64,000 nucleotides of DNA from Allgaiera indica. Its GTDB lineage: Bacteria; Pseudomonadota; Alphaproteobacteria; Rhodobacterales; Rhodobacteraceae. Shown one piece after another: positions 19,098 through 27,334 of the stretch. The stretch spans positions 1 through 64,000 of the forward strand of contig NZ_FNOB01000018.1 in the NCBI RefSeq assembly GCF_900106675.1, read 5' to 3'. Numbering within the stretch: the stretch's first letter is position 1; each line of letters starts with the position of its first letter. A model generated the notes under the pieces. The model did not search any database. It had not been told where the DNA came from and saw nothing but the letters and a program-made list of their open reading frames with translations. The translations under genes were made by a program, and so were the position numbers.

Positions 19098-20468
19098 ATG
19101 ACCAAGGGCTGGACCAAATCCGACTGGCGCAAGAAGCCGCGGGTGCAGATGCCCGACTATCCCGACGCCGAAGCCGTGCGCGGGGTCGAGGCAACGCTTT
19201 CGCGGATGCCGCCGCTGGTCTTCGCGGGCGAGGCGCGCAAGCTCAAGCAGAAGCTCGCCGCGGTTTCCGAAGGGCGGGCCTTCCTGCTGCAAGGGGGTGA
19301 TTGCGCGGAAAGTTTTGGGGAATTCTCGGCCGACAACATTCGCGACACGTTCAAGGTGTTGCTGCAGATGGCGGTGGTGCTGACCTATGGCGCCAAGGTG
19401 CCGGTGGTGAAGGTCGGCCGCATGGCCGGTCAGTTCGCCAAGCCGCGTTCGGCGCCGACCGAAACGGTGAAGGGGGTTGAACTGCCCAGCTACCGTGGCG
19501 ACATCATCAACGGCTTCGAGTTCACCGAGACCGCCCGTGTTCCCGACCCGAACCGGATGCTGCAGGCCTATACCCAGGCCGCGGCCTCGCTGAACCTGCT
19601 GCGTGCCTTTTCGACCGGCGGTTTCGCCGATATCCACCGGGTGCATTCCTGGATTCTGGGTTTTGCCGAGGACGACAAGGCCGAGCGGTACCGCGAATTG
19701 TCGAACCGCATCGGCGACGCGCTTGATTTCATGACCGCGGCAGGGGTCAACGGCGCCACCAACAGCGCGATGTCGACGGTGGATTTCTACACCTCGCACG
19801 AGGCGCTGCTGCTCGAATACGAAGAGGCGCTGTGCCGGGTCGATTCGACCACCGGCCTGCCGGTGGCGGGCTCGGGCCATCTGATCTGGATCGGCGACCG
19901 CACGCGCCAGCCCGACGGCGCGCATGTGGAATTCTGCCGCGGCGTGCAGAACCCGATCGGCCTGAAATGCGGCCCCTCGATGGAGGTGGACGATCTGAAG
20001 CGCCTGATCGAGACGCTGAACCCGGAAAACGAAGCCGGGCGCCTGACCCTGATCGCGCGCTTCGGGGCGGGCCAGGTGGGCGATCATCTGCCCCGGCTGA
20101 TCCGCGCGGTGCGCGAGATGGGCGCCAAGGTGGTCTGGTCCTGCGATCCGATGCATGGCAACACGATCAAATCCGCCAGCGGCTTCAAGACCCGACCGTT
20201 CGAGAGCGTGCTGCGCGAGGTGCGCGAATTCTTCGCCATCCACAACGCGGAAGGCACGATCCCGGGCGGCGTGCATTTCGAGATGACCGGCAAGGACGTG
20301 ACCGAATGCACCGGCGGCGTGCGTGCGGTGACGGATGAGGACCTGTCGTCGCGCTACCACACCGCGTGCGACCCGCGGCTGAACGCCTCGCAATCGCTGG
20401 AACTGGCCTTCCTGGTGGCGCAGGAGCTGTCGTCGCGCCATGAGATGAGCCGCGCGGCCGCGCTCTGA
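19098..20468 (+). CDS. 3-deoxy-7-phosphoheptulonate synthase, class II
   Basis: A 456-residue enzyme that condenses phosphoenolpyruvate with erythrose 4-phosphate, the first step of the shikimate pathway. It is of the plant/actinobacterial type II class, not the E. coli AroG class: [51 protein letters not shown] and [15 protein letters not shown] are conserved blocks carrying metal and substrate ligands. The start [20 protein letters not shown] follows GGAGAAG by 4-5 bases. The frame stays open far upstream, but without homologous sequence. Length is normal for the class. Confidence 0.95.
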   Translation: MTKGWTKSDWRKKPRVQMPDYPDAEAVRGVEATLSRMPPLVFAGEARKLKQKLAAVSEGRAFLLQGGDCAESFGEFSADNIRDTFKVLLQMAVVLTYGAKVPVVKVGRMAGQFAKPRSAPTETVKGVELPSYRGDIINGFEFTETARVPDPNRMLQAYTQAAASLNLLRAFSTGGFADIHRVHSWILGFAEDDKAERYRELSNRIGDALDFMTAAGVNGATNSAMSTVDFYTSHEALLLEYEEALCRVDSTTGLPVAGSGHLIWIGDRTRQPDGAHVEFCRGVQNPIGLKCGPSMEVDDLKRLIETLNPENEAGRLTLIARFGAGQVGDHLPRLIRAVREMGAKVVWSCDPMHGNTIKSASGFKTRPFESVLREVREFFAIHNAEGTIPGGVHFEMTGKDVTECTGGVRAVTDEDLSSRYHTACDPRLNASQSLELAFLVAQELSSRHEMSRAAAL

Positions 20469-20478
20469 CCCCGCCGCC

Positions 20479-20507
20479 GCGGGCGTATTTGGGGAACAAT
20501 GAAAGGG
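20479..20507 (+). repeat. Dispersed intergenic repeat, copy A (GCGTATTTGGGGAACAATGA type)
   Basis: A GCGGGCGTATTTGGGGAACA-type sequence ending in ATGAAAGGG lies 11 bp after the DAHP synthase stop. A copy identical over about 33 bp occurs inverted at 39166-39198. Related copies lie at 21705, 24548 and 32636. Confidence 0.8.
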
Positions 20508-20594
20508 CAGGGGTTTCCTCTGTCCTTTCGGCCCGGGCGGCGAGGTGCGGGCTGCGTGGTGCCGAAACGGGTGTCGGGCCTCTGGGGCGGCCAG

Positions 20595-21182
20595 CTAGCC
20601 GACGATGACGACCTGCCCTGTCAGCGCGCCTTCCACGCATTTGGCATAGGCGAGGCCGACGTCGTCCGACGACACGGGCTTGTGCCCCGGGAACAACGCG
20701 CCGTAGCGCGGCGCCGAGACATCCAGTAACCTTGGGCTGACCACATTGATGCGAAGACCGCGCGGCATTTCGATCGCGGCACTCTTGACGAAGCCCGCCA
20801 GGGCCCCGTTCGCAGTGGCCGCGTTCGTTCCCGCGCGGTCCAGTACCCCGCTGGTCAGCGTGAACGAGCCGGCGTCCGAGATCATGTCCAGCCCGGCGAG
20901 AACCAGGTTCACCTGGCCCATGACCTTCTGGCGAAGGCCCAGCATGAAAGCCTAGTGGTCAAGCGCCTCGAGCGGCGCGAAGGTTGTGTCGCCCGCGCAG
21001 GAAACCACGGCATCGAACGAACCGACCGAACGATACAGCTGCTTCACCGCCTCGATGTCGGCCACATCCACGCGATAGGTTCCGCGAGAGCGTCCGACGG
21101 TGATGATCTCATGCCGCGCTTCGAGCGCCCGGCAGGCGGCTTGTCCGATATCGCCAGCCGCACCAACCACGATGATCTTCAT
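20595..21182 (-). pseudogene. Short-chain dehydrogenase/reductase with an in-frame stop
   Basis: The first half (from ATG 21182) reads MKIIVVGAAGDIGQAACRAL, a Rossmann start with GxxGxxG, and continues to LEALDH. It is interrupted by TAG at 20952-20954. The same frame continues directly with AFMLGLRQKVMGQVNLVLAG, then FTLTSGVLDR and INVVSPRLLDVSAPRYGALF, to the natural end. Total length (about 195 codons) fits the small SDR class. The ATG overlaps the stop of the upstream merR-like frame by 4 bp. A single nonsense change therefore seems to have inactivated it, unless the TAG is a sequence error. Confidence 0.85.
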
Positions 21183-21504
21183 TTCCGATCCTCCAGTATC
21201 CGTTCGTATCTTTTCAGCTTCCCGTCGAGGATGTCGCGGCGTCGATCGATCTCGGCCTGCCTGGCGTCGAGGTTGCGCCGGTGTTTCACCAGCGCCACCT
21301 TTCGCTCTGGACACGTCTTGTCGCCCGAGGCGTAGAGGGCAGCAAAGGCGCGAACATCGGAAAGCGCCATTCCGGTCGCGCGCAGCGACGCCGGCGTTTG
21401 CCATCGGCGCCGCGCTTGATGATCGGGCAGAGGCCCGACCTCTCGTAATACCGGATCGTCGAGATACTGAACCCGGTACGCTCGGACGCCTCCGCGATTC
21501 TCAT
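21179..21504 (-). pseudogene. MerR-family regulator with an internal deletion and frameshift
   Basis: The N-terminal frame from ATG 21504 gives a MerR HTH (MRIAEASERTGFSISTIRYY then ERSGLC) up to GADGKRRR. The rest is in another frame, resuming at ASLRATGMALSDVRAFAALY and running through a coiled coil (DARQAEIDRRRDILDGKL). About a dozen residues normally joining the two parts (the FSxxDLxWL segment) are missing, so a deletion of roughly 37 bp is inferred near 21385-21400. It is followed by the broken SDR gene with a 4-bp overlap, so the whole two-gene operon is decayed. Confidence 0.8.
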
Positions 21505-21704
21505 GGCTGTCTCACCTTTCAGTGCCTTCTGATACCGACCCGAAGCAGCTTCAGGTCAAGAAGAAAGTCCGATCAAGCCCGAATGGCCGCCTGTCGCTGG
21601 CGAAGATGGCGTGGGAAGACCGGCCGCGCGCGACAATTGCGGTTCAGCAACCGGGCGATATCGGAGGTACGCCACCAAATGCCAATGCGTGGGGACTTTC
21701 TTGT

Positions 21705-21731
21705 CCCTTCGCCTTGGTCCAAATACTCACG
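21705..21731 (-). repeat. Dispersed intergenic repeat, GAGTATTTGGACCAAG type
   Basis: On the minus strand CGTGAGTATTTGGACCAAGG continues with CGAAGGG. It matches 22 of 26 positions of the copy at 32634-32659. It lies 45 bp before the psuK start. Confidence 0.7.
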
Positions 21732-21775
21732 TCTCGGCGCTTGCCAGGGCGTGCGGCCTGGGGCAAGAGGCGCGG

Positions 21776-22666
21776 ATGGAACAGCGCCCCGACATCCTGT
21801 GCATCGGCTCGGTCCTGTGGGACATCATCGGCCGCTCGCCCTCGACGCTCCGGCTTGGGTCGGACGTGCCGGGGCGGATCACGCGGCTGCCCGGGGGGGT
21901 GGCGATGAACATCGCCCATACGCTGGCGCGGTTCGGGCAGCGCCCTGCGGTGCTGACCGCGATCGGCCGCGACGCCGAGGGCGAGGCGCTGATCGCCGCG
22001 TGCAAGCCGCTGGGCGTGCTGACCGATTTCGCCTACCGCTCGACCGATCTGCCCACCGACCGCTACATGGCGATCGAGGGCGGCGCCGGGCTGGTGGCCG
22101 CGATCGCCGACGCCCATTCGCTGGAGGCCGCGGGGGCGAAGATCCTGGCGCCGCTGGGCGACGGGCGGCTGGGCCGGGCCGAGCAGCCCTGGGCGGGGCC
22201 GGTGGCGCTGGACGGGAACCTGACCCAGGCGCTTCTGGCCGAGATCGCGCAAAGCCCGCTGTTTGCCCGCGCCGATCTGCGCATCGCGCCCGCCTCTCCG
22301 GGCAAGGCGGAACGCCTGTTGCCCTTGCTGAGCCACCCGCGCGCGACCTTCTATGTCAATCTCGAAGAGGCGGGGCTTTTGTGCCAGACCCGGTTCGACG
22401 GGGCCGAGGCGGCGGCCGGGGCGCTGATGGCGCGCGGCGCGCGGCGGGTTCTGGTCACCGATGGCGGAAGGCTTTGCGCCGACGCGTGTGACGGAGAGAT
22501 CCTGTGCCGCATCCCGCCGCCGGTGATGGTGCGGCGGGTAACCGGGGCGGGGGATACTTTCATGGCCGCCCATATCGTCGCCGAGGATCGCGGCCTTGCG
22601 CGCGCCGGGGCACTGGAACGGGCGTTGCAGGCGGCGGCGGACTACGTCTCGGGCGAGGTCGGCTAA
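21776..22666 (+). CDS. psuK: PfkB-family sugar kinase, probable pseudouridine kinase
   Basis: A 296-residue ribokinase-fold kinase. GGVAMNIAHTLARFGQ is the substrate-binding glycine block, and VTGAGDTFMAAHI is the PfkB signature containing the catalytic Asp. The start at ATG 21776 (MEQRPDILCIGSVLWDII) has a purine-rich stretch upstream. psuG (pseudouridine-5'-phosphate glycosidase) lies 1 kb downstream on the same strand, which favours pseudouridine phosphorylation as the reaction: this kinase makes pseudouridine 5'-phosphate, which PsuG then cleaves to uracil and ribose 5-phosphate. On its own sequence, another nucleoside or sugar kinase would be possible. Confidence 0.85.
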   Translation: MEQRPDILCIGSVLWDIIGRSPSTLRLGSDVPGRITRLPGGVAMNIAHTLARFGQRPAVLTAIGRDAEGEALIAACKPLGVLTDFAYRSTDLPTDRYMAIEGGAGLVAAIADAHSLEAAGAKILAPLGDGRLGRAEQPWAGPVALDGNLTQALLAEIAQSPLFARADLRIAPASPGKAERLLPLLSHPRATFYVNLEEAGLLCQTRFDGAEAAAGALMARGARRVLVTDGGRLCADACDGEILCRIPPPVMVRRVTGAGDTFMAAHIVAEDRGLARAGALERALQAAADYVSGEVG

Positions 22667-22675
22667 CGCGGCGGA

Positions 22676-23119
22676 TCAGGGACCGGGTTTGGGCGGGTCA
22701 TCGGTGTCGTGCCTGGTCCCGCGGCCCAGGTTGAGCCCCGCCATCAGCGCCACGGCGAACGCCATGAGCGGCGCGTTGCGCAAGATCGGCGTCGCCTCGA
22801 GAAGCACAAGCTTCAGCGCGCGCAATTCGGCTGCGTGGCGTTCGGCCGCGGCGCGTCGGGCGCGGCGGCGCGATATGGCGAGGGACGCCCAGCAGATCAG
22901 GCAGATGAAAAGCGCCACGCCCGCGCTGATTGCCAGCGCGGCCAGCACGCCCAGCCAATCCGCCAGCGCCACCACGCCAAGCGCCACTGCAAAGCCCGCC
23001 GCCAGCACCGCGAAAAGCACCAGCAACAACCACAACGTGGCCTCGCGGGTCAGATTGCCGCGCAGGGCATCCACCTCTTGCCGGGCGAAGCCGGCGAACA
23101 GTGCCGTGATCCTGCGCAT
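22676..23119 (-). CDS. Small membrane protein, phage-holin-superfamily III/YqjE type
   Basis: About 147 residues from ATG 23119 (MRRITALFAGFARQEVDALR). Two strong membrane segments, LWLLLVLFAVLAAGFAVALG and AALAISAGVALFICLICWA, are followed by an Arg/Ala-rich cytoplasmic helix. This layout matches YqjE-like proteins. It sits 4 bp behind a DUF883 (YqjD-like) gene, the usual partner, so the two form a stress-related membrane pair rather than a phage gene. Its function is not established. Confidence 0.75.
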   Translation of the reverse strand: MRRITALFAGFARQEVDALRGNLTREATLWLLLVLFAVLAAGFAVALGVVALADWLGVLAALAISAGVALFICLICWASLAISRRRARRAAAERHAAELRALKLVLLEATPILRNAPLMAFAVALMAGLNLGRGTRHDTDDPPKPGP

Positions 23120-23123
23120 CGGG

Positions 23124-23444
23124 CTACCGACGGCGCAGCAACAGGCCAAGCGCCAGGCCGCCGAACGCCGCGATCCCCAGCGTCTGCCAGGGATGCTCTT
23201 GCGTCTGGGCCAGCACCCGGCGTTCGAGCGACGCCCATTCGCGGCGCGCCCGGTCGGCGGCGTCAGAGCCGCGCGCCACGCCTTCGGCGAGTTTCGCCTT
23301 GGCACCTTCGCGCGCCAGGGCTGCGCTGTCCTGACCCAACTTGCCGATCCGCGAGATGACGTCGCTCATCTCGGCGCGCAGGGCCGCCACCTCGGCGGCA
23401 AGTTCGGGGGCGTCGGGCTTGGAGTCGGTCGGCGTCGTGACCAT
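23124..23444 (-). CDS. DUF883-family (ElaB/YqjD-like) membrane-anchored protein
   Basis: A 106-residue protein: a long amphipathic helical region (AELAAEVAALRAEMSDVISR and ASLERRVLAQTQ) followed by a C-terminal glycine-rich membrane anchor (TLGIAAFGGLALGLLLRRR). This is the DUF883 arrangement; E. coli members are inner-membrane, ribosome-associated, stationary-phase proteins. It forms an operon with the holin-like gene at 22676. Confidence 0.8.
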   Translation of the reverse strand: MVTTPTDSKPDAPELAAEVAALRAEMSDVISRIGKLGQDSAALAREGAKAKLAEGVARGSDAADRARREWASLERRVLAQTQEHPWQTLGIAAFGGLALGLLLRRR

Positions 23445-23622
23445 CTTGGTCTCCCTTGAAATGAAATGCGTCTTGCAACATCAACGTCATCGCCCGCATA
23501 CGGTTCCCGCGCATTTGCCGACCGGGGCTTCCACGCGGCGCGCGGGTGGCTTTCGCGGCAAGCGCTTGAACGGCGGCGCCCGTCCTGCGATAGCCGGTGT
23601 GGGACAGAAACCGGGGGCAGGG

Positions 23623-24537
23623 ATGTTGCAGCCAGACTATTCCGAAGAGGTTCGCGTTGCAAAGGCTTCGGGCAAGCCGCTGGTTGCGCTGGAGTCGACC
23701 ATCATCACCCATGGCATGCCCTATCCCCAGAATGTCGAGACCGCCCGCGCCGTCGAGGCCGATATCCGCGACGCGGGCGCCGTGCCCGCCACCATCGCGG
23801 TGCTGGAGGGGCGGCTGAAGGTCGGGTTGGAGCCCGGGCAACTGGACTGGCTGGCACGCGCGCAGGCGGTGATGAAGCTGTCGCGCGCGGATCTGGCCGC
23901 CTGCATCGCAAGCGGTGGCACCGGGGCCACGACCGTCGCGGGGACGATGATCGCGGCGCATCTGGCGGGGATTTCGGTCTTTGCCACTGGCGGCATCGGC
24001 GGCGTGCACCGGGGGGCAGAGCGGACTTTCGATATCTCGGCCGATCTGCGCGAGCTGGCGTTGACGCCGGTGACGGTGGTGGCGGCGGGCGCGAAGGCCA
24101 TCCTCGACCTGCCGAAGACGCTGGAGGTGCTGGAAACCTGGGGCGTGCCGGTGATCGCCCATGGCCAGGACGATTTCCCCGCCTTCTGGTCGCGCAGCTC
24201 GGGCCTGGCCGCGCCGCTGCGCATGGACGACGCGGCCCAGATCGCGGCCGCGCATCTGGCGCGCGGCGCGCTGGGGCTTGCGGGGGGGCAACTGGTCGCG
24301 AATCCCGTCCCGGTCGGGGATGAGATCCCGCGCGCCGAGATCGTGCCCGCGATCGAGGCCGCATTGGCCGAGGCGGCCGAGCGCGGGATCGCGGCCAAGG
24401 AGGTGACACCGTTCCTGCTGGGCCGGATCTTTGCGCTGACCGAGGGACGATCGCTGCGCGCCAACATCGCCCTGGTGCGCAACAACGCGCGGCTGGCGGC
24501 CGCGATCGCGAAAGAGATCGCCGCCCAGCGAGGCTGA
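23623..24537 (+). CDS. psuG: Pseudouridine-5'-phosphate glycosidase
   Basis: A 304-residue lyase-type glycosidase that splits pseudouridine 5'-phosphate into uracil and ribose 5-phosphate. The conserved blocks ALESTIITHGMPYPQN, IASGGTGATTVAGTM, FATGGIGGVHRGAE and ANPVPVGDEIP are those of the PsuG family and include the catalytic Lys and Glu regions. ATG 23623 follows GGGGGCAGGG. It works with PsuK encoded at 21776; two small minus-strand genes stand between them. Confidence 0.93.
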   Translation: MLQPDYSEEVRVAKASGKPLVALESTIITHGMPYPQNVETARAVEADIRDAGAVPATIAVLEGRLKVGLEPGQLDWLARAQAVMKLSRADLAACIASGGTGATTVAGTMIAAHLAGISVFATGGIGGVHRGAERTFDISADLRELALTPVTVVAAGAKAILDLPKTLEVLETWGVPVIAHGQDDFPAFWSRSSGLAAPLRMDDAAQIAAAHLARGALGLAGGQLVANPVPVGDEIPRAEIVPAIEAALAEAAERGIAAKEVTPFLLGRIFALTEGRSLRANIALVRNNARLAAAIAKEIAAQRG

Positions 24538-24547
24538 ACCGCCGCTT

Positions 24548-24570
24548 GCGTATTGGAGGAACGATGATGG
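24548..24570 (+). repeat. Dispersed intergenic repeat, copy B (diverged)
   Basis: GCGTATTGGAGGAACGATGA follows the psuG stop by 10 bp. It is a shortened, diverged relative of the copies at 20479 and 39166, and sits in the same position, just after a stop codon. The rest of the gap to 24809 holds no gene that I can see, only a GGCCCGCC/GGCGGGCC inverted repeat at 24769-24792. Confidence 0.55.
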
Positions 24571-24809
24571 GGTGGGGCGCGGATCGGTCCGGGTCCGCCG
24601 GGCCGGCACGAAACCGGGCTGTCGGCCGGGCTGGCGGGGCGACCGGGCGCGGACTCTGTACCCTGCGCAGGGCATGGTGGGAAGCGCCGCGCATGGTGCG
24701 TCGCGTTTGTGCCGGATGGAGAAGGCTGGCCCCCCGGGTGCACACCGGGCCCATTGCCGCCGCCCGGCGGCCCGCCTAAAGTCGGGCGGGCCCAACAAGG
24801 GATGCGCCG

Positions 24810-25520
24810 ATGACCAACACAGACGACCCTGCCCCCCGCAAGCGCTACCGGTTCGGGCGCCTGCGCAATTCGTTCCTGACCGGGTTGGTCGTGGTGCTGC
24901 CGATCGGGCTGACGCTTTATCTGATCTGGACCGTGACCGGATGGATCGACAGCTGGGTCTTGCCCTTCGTGCCGACCCAGTTGCAGCCCGGTACCTTGCT
25001 GGGCGACTGGCTGGGGCCGAAATTCGCCGTCAATATCCGGGGTGTGGGGGTGATCGTCTTCCTGGTCTTCACCACGCTGGTCGGCTGGCTGGCAAAGGGA
25101 CTGATCGGGCGGTCTCTGCTGGGCTGGGGCGAGCGGCTGGTGGACCGGATGCCGGTGGTGCGTTCGATCTATGCCGGCATCAAGCAGATCGCCGAGACCG
25201 TCTTCGCCCAGACCGAGACCAATTTCGACAAGGCCTGCCTGGTGGAATATCCGCGCCGCGGGATCTGGGCGATCGGGTTTGTCTCGACCAATGCGAAGGG
25301 CGAGGTCGCGCGCCGGATCCCCGCCGAGGAGACAATCGTTTCGGTTTTCCTGCCGACCACGCCGAACCCGACGTCGGGCTTTCTTCTCTATGTGCCGGCC
25401 TCGGACGTGACCATCCTGGAGATGAAGGTCGAGGATGCGGCGAAGCTGATCATTTCGGCCGGGCTGGTCTATCCCAACCCGAAGGATCCGACCAAGCCAC
25501 CCGCCAAGGCGGCGCGCTAA
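24810..25520 (+). CDS. DUF502-family membrane protein
   Basis: A 236-residue protein with two N-terminal membrane segments (FLTGLVVVLPIGLTLYLIW and GVIVFLVFTTLVGWLAKGL) and a conserved soluble part (VVRSIYAGIKQIAETVF, STNAKGEVARR, FLPTTPNPTSGFLLYVPASD) typical of DUF502. Its role is not known. The stop is one base before the ATG of the LysE-type exporter gene, so the two are co-transcribed. Confidence 0.88.
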   Translation: MTNTDDPAPRKRYRFGRLRNSFLTGLVVVLPIGLTLYLIWTVTGWIDSWVLPFVPTQLQPGTLLGDWLGPKFAVNIRGVGVIVFLVFTTLVGWLAKGLIGRSLLGWGERLVDRMPVVRSIYAGIKQIAETVFAQTETNFDKACLVEYPRRGIWAIGFVSTNAKGEVARRIPAEETIVSVFLPTTPNPTSGFLLYVPASDVTILEMKVEDAAKLIISAGLVYPNPKDPTKPPAKAAR

Positions 25521-25521
25521 G

Positions 25522-26133
25522 ATGTTCAAGGCCGCGCTGACGGGCTTCTTGACCGGGGGCTCGCTGATCCTAGCCATCGGGGCGCAGAACGCCTTTGTGC
25601 TGCGTCAGGGGCTGTTGCGGGCGCATGTGCTGCCGCTGGTACTGCTATGCGCAATGGCCGATGCGGTACTGATCTCGCTCGGGGTGCTGGGCTTTGGCGC
25701 CGTGGTGGCGCTGTGGCCGGCACTGCCGCGGCTGCTGTCGCTGGCCGGTGCGGCCTTCCTGGCGTTTTATGGCGCGCAGCGGCTGGTTGCGGCCTGGAAG
25801 GGAGATTACGCGCTGGTTCTGCGGGGTGAGAGCGCGGGGCTGTGGAAGACGCTGGCGGCGGGGGCTGCCTTCACCTGGCTGAACCCACATGTCTATCTCG
25901 ACACGCTGGGGCTGATCGGCGCCGTCTCGACCCAGTTCCACGGGGGCGGCGCGAAGACGGCCTTCGCAATCGGGGCGATCACCGCCTCGTTCGCGTTCTT
26001 CTTCTCGCTGGGCTTCGGGGCGCGGCTGCTGGCGCCGGTGATGACATCGCGCCGGGCCTGGCAGGTGCTGGACCTGCTGATCGGGGCCGTCATGTGGGGC
26101 CTGGCGGCGGAGCTGACGCGCGGGGCGCTCTGA
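25522..26133 (+). CDS. LysE/ArgO-family basic amino-acid exporter
   Basis: A 203-residue inner-membrane protein with six predicted membrane segments and the LysE-family start GSLILAIGAQNAFVLRQGLL. The segment WLNPHVYLDTLGLIGAVSTQ is also characteristic. It probably exports arginine or lysine. The usual LysG/ArgP regulator gene is not beside it; instead it follows a DUF502 gene without a gap. Confidence 0.88.
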   Translation: MFKAALTGFLTGGSLILAIGAQNAFVLRQGLLRAHVLPLVLLCAMADAVLISLGVLGFGAVVALWPALPRLLSLAGAAFLAFYGAQRLVAAWKGDYALVLRGESAGLWKTLAAGAAFTWLNPHVYLDTLGLIGAVSTQFHGGGAKTAFAIGAITASFAFFFSLGFGARLLAPVMTSRRAWQVLDLLIGAVMWGLAAELTRGAL

Positions 26134-26143
26134 GCCCCGCGCG

Positions 26144-26190
26144 CAAGAGTTTTCCCAAAACTCTTGGCAAGATCCTTGCGAAGGATCTTG
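26144..26190. terminator. Two tandem perfect hairpins between convergent genes
   Basis: CAAGAGTTTT-CCC-AAAACTCTTG (26144-26166) is followed one base later by CAAGATCCTT-GCG-AAGGATCTTG (26168-26190). Each has a 10-bp stem and a 3-base loop. They lie between the exporter gene (+) and bdhA (-) and probably stop transcription from both sides. Confidence 0.75.
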
Positions 26191-26193
26191 GCG

Positions 26194-26967
26194 CTACATC
26201 GCGGTCCAGCCGCCATCCACGCTGATCGTGGTGCCGGTGATCTGCGCTGCCGCGTCGGAACACAGGAACGCCGCCGTGCCGCCGATTTCATCCGTCGTGG
26301 CGAACTGGCGCGAGGGTTGCCGTTCCAGCATCACCTCGCGGATCACCGTCTCGCGGTCCATGCCATGGGTCTTCATCTGGTCGGGGATCTGCGCCTCGAC
26401 CAGCGGCGTCAGCACATAGCCCGGGCAGATCGCGTTGCAGGTGACGCCCTTGCCCGCGGCCTCCAACGCCACGGTCTTGGTCAGCCCGACGATCCCATGC
26501 TTGGCCGAGACATAGGCGGATTTGAACGGCGACGCCGTCAGCCCGTGCGCTGACGCGATATTGACGATCCTTCCCCAGCCCTTGTCGCGCATTCCGGGCA
26601 GGGCGGCGGCGATGGTGTGGAAGGATGAGGTCAGGTTGATCGCGATGATCCGGTCCCATTGCGTGACCGGGAAGTCCTCGATCGGGGCGACGTGCTGGAT
26701 GCCGGCATTGTTCACGAGAATGTCACAACCGCCCGCGGCCTCGATCAGGCCGCGGCAGGCCGCGCCGTCGGACATGTCGGCCGGAATGTAGCGCGCAGTG
26801 ATTCGATGCGCGTGGGCGATTCGTTCCGCCAGCGCGTGGTCGGCCTCGGTGTCGGTGAATGAATTCAGCACCACCTCGGCGCCCGCCGCGGCCAGTGCCT
26901 CGGCCACGCCCAGCCCGATGCCCGAAGTCGATCCGGTGACGATCGCCCGTTTGCCCTGAAGGCTCAT
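26194..26967 (-). CDS. bdhA: 3-hydroxybutyrate dehydrogenase (SDR family)
   Basis: A 257-residue short-chain dehydrogenase: cofactor motif TGSTSGIGLG, NNAG in LVNNAGIQHVAPIE, and the Ser-Tyr-Lys triad in NIASAHGLTAS and SAYVSAKHG. The segment QHVAPIEDFPVTQWDRIIAI and the C-terminus ITGTTISVDGGWTAM are typical of BdhA. It interconverts 3-hydroxybutyrate and acetoacetate, a step in polyhydroxybutyrate turnover. The start MSLQGKRAIVTGS (26967) is chosen because the upstream extension of the frame shows no SDR sequence. Confidence 0.92.
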   Translation of the reverse strand: MSLQGKRAIVTGSTSGIGLGVAEALAAAGAEVVLNSFTDTEADHALAERIAHAHRITARYIPADMSDGAACRGLIEAAGGCDILVNNAGIQHVAPIEDFPVTQWDRIIAINLTSSFHTIAAALPGMRDKGWGRIVNIASAHGLTASPFKSAYVSAKHGIVGLTKTVALEAAGKGVTCNAICPGYVLTPLVEAQIPDQMKTHGMDRETVIREVMLERQPSRQFATTDEIGGTAAFLCSDAAAQITGTTISVDGGWTAM

Positions 26968-27145
26968 GTTCTGTGCTCCCCTATGTTTGCGGCGGGCAAG
27001 ATAGGCAGGGGTTTCGCCGGGCGCCAGAGGCCAGAGCGCCCGCGCGGAACTTCGCCCAGACCCGCCGCGGCCCCTTGCGGTGGCGCGGGGATCCGGGGCA
27101 TCTGCGGCGCGAGCCCGACGGCGATGCGCAGCCAAGAACCGAGGT

Positions 27146-27221
27146 AAAAAAAACGCCCGCACAAGGCGGGCGTCAAGTCATTGAGGCAGGTTTCATACAG
27201 GCAAGAAACCTATCGAGCAGT
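27146..27221 (-). ncRNA. Candidate small RNA of about 76 nt
   Basis: On the minus strand a TATAAA -10 element (27233-27228), with TTGGAC 17 bases upstream, predicts a start near 27221. The transcript would contain a stem AGGTTTC/GAAACCT with a 10-base loop (27188-27211) and end in a strong intrinsic terminator, CGCCCGC/GCGGGCG plus eight T (27146-27173). No gene precedes this terminator on the minus strand: the neighbours are bdhA, 180 bp downstream, and the divergent peptide-binding-protein gene. A free-standing promoter-stem-terminator unit is what an sRNA gene looks like. Confidence 0.55.
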
Positions 27222-27334
27222 GAGTTCTTTATACGCATTCTTGATGCGCTGTCCAAGCTAAAAGTTTGAAAACCCACACAAGCCCCGATAACTTTGGGCG
27301 CAACAATAACAAGAGCAGGCGGACTGTTTCACTG

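Noticed and set aside
22676-23444. Prophage lysis genes (holin-like protein next to an unknown)
   Set aside because: The pair matches chromosomal YqjE/DUF883 membrane proteins; no other phage genes are near.
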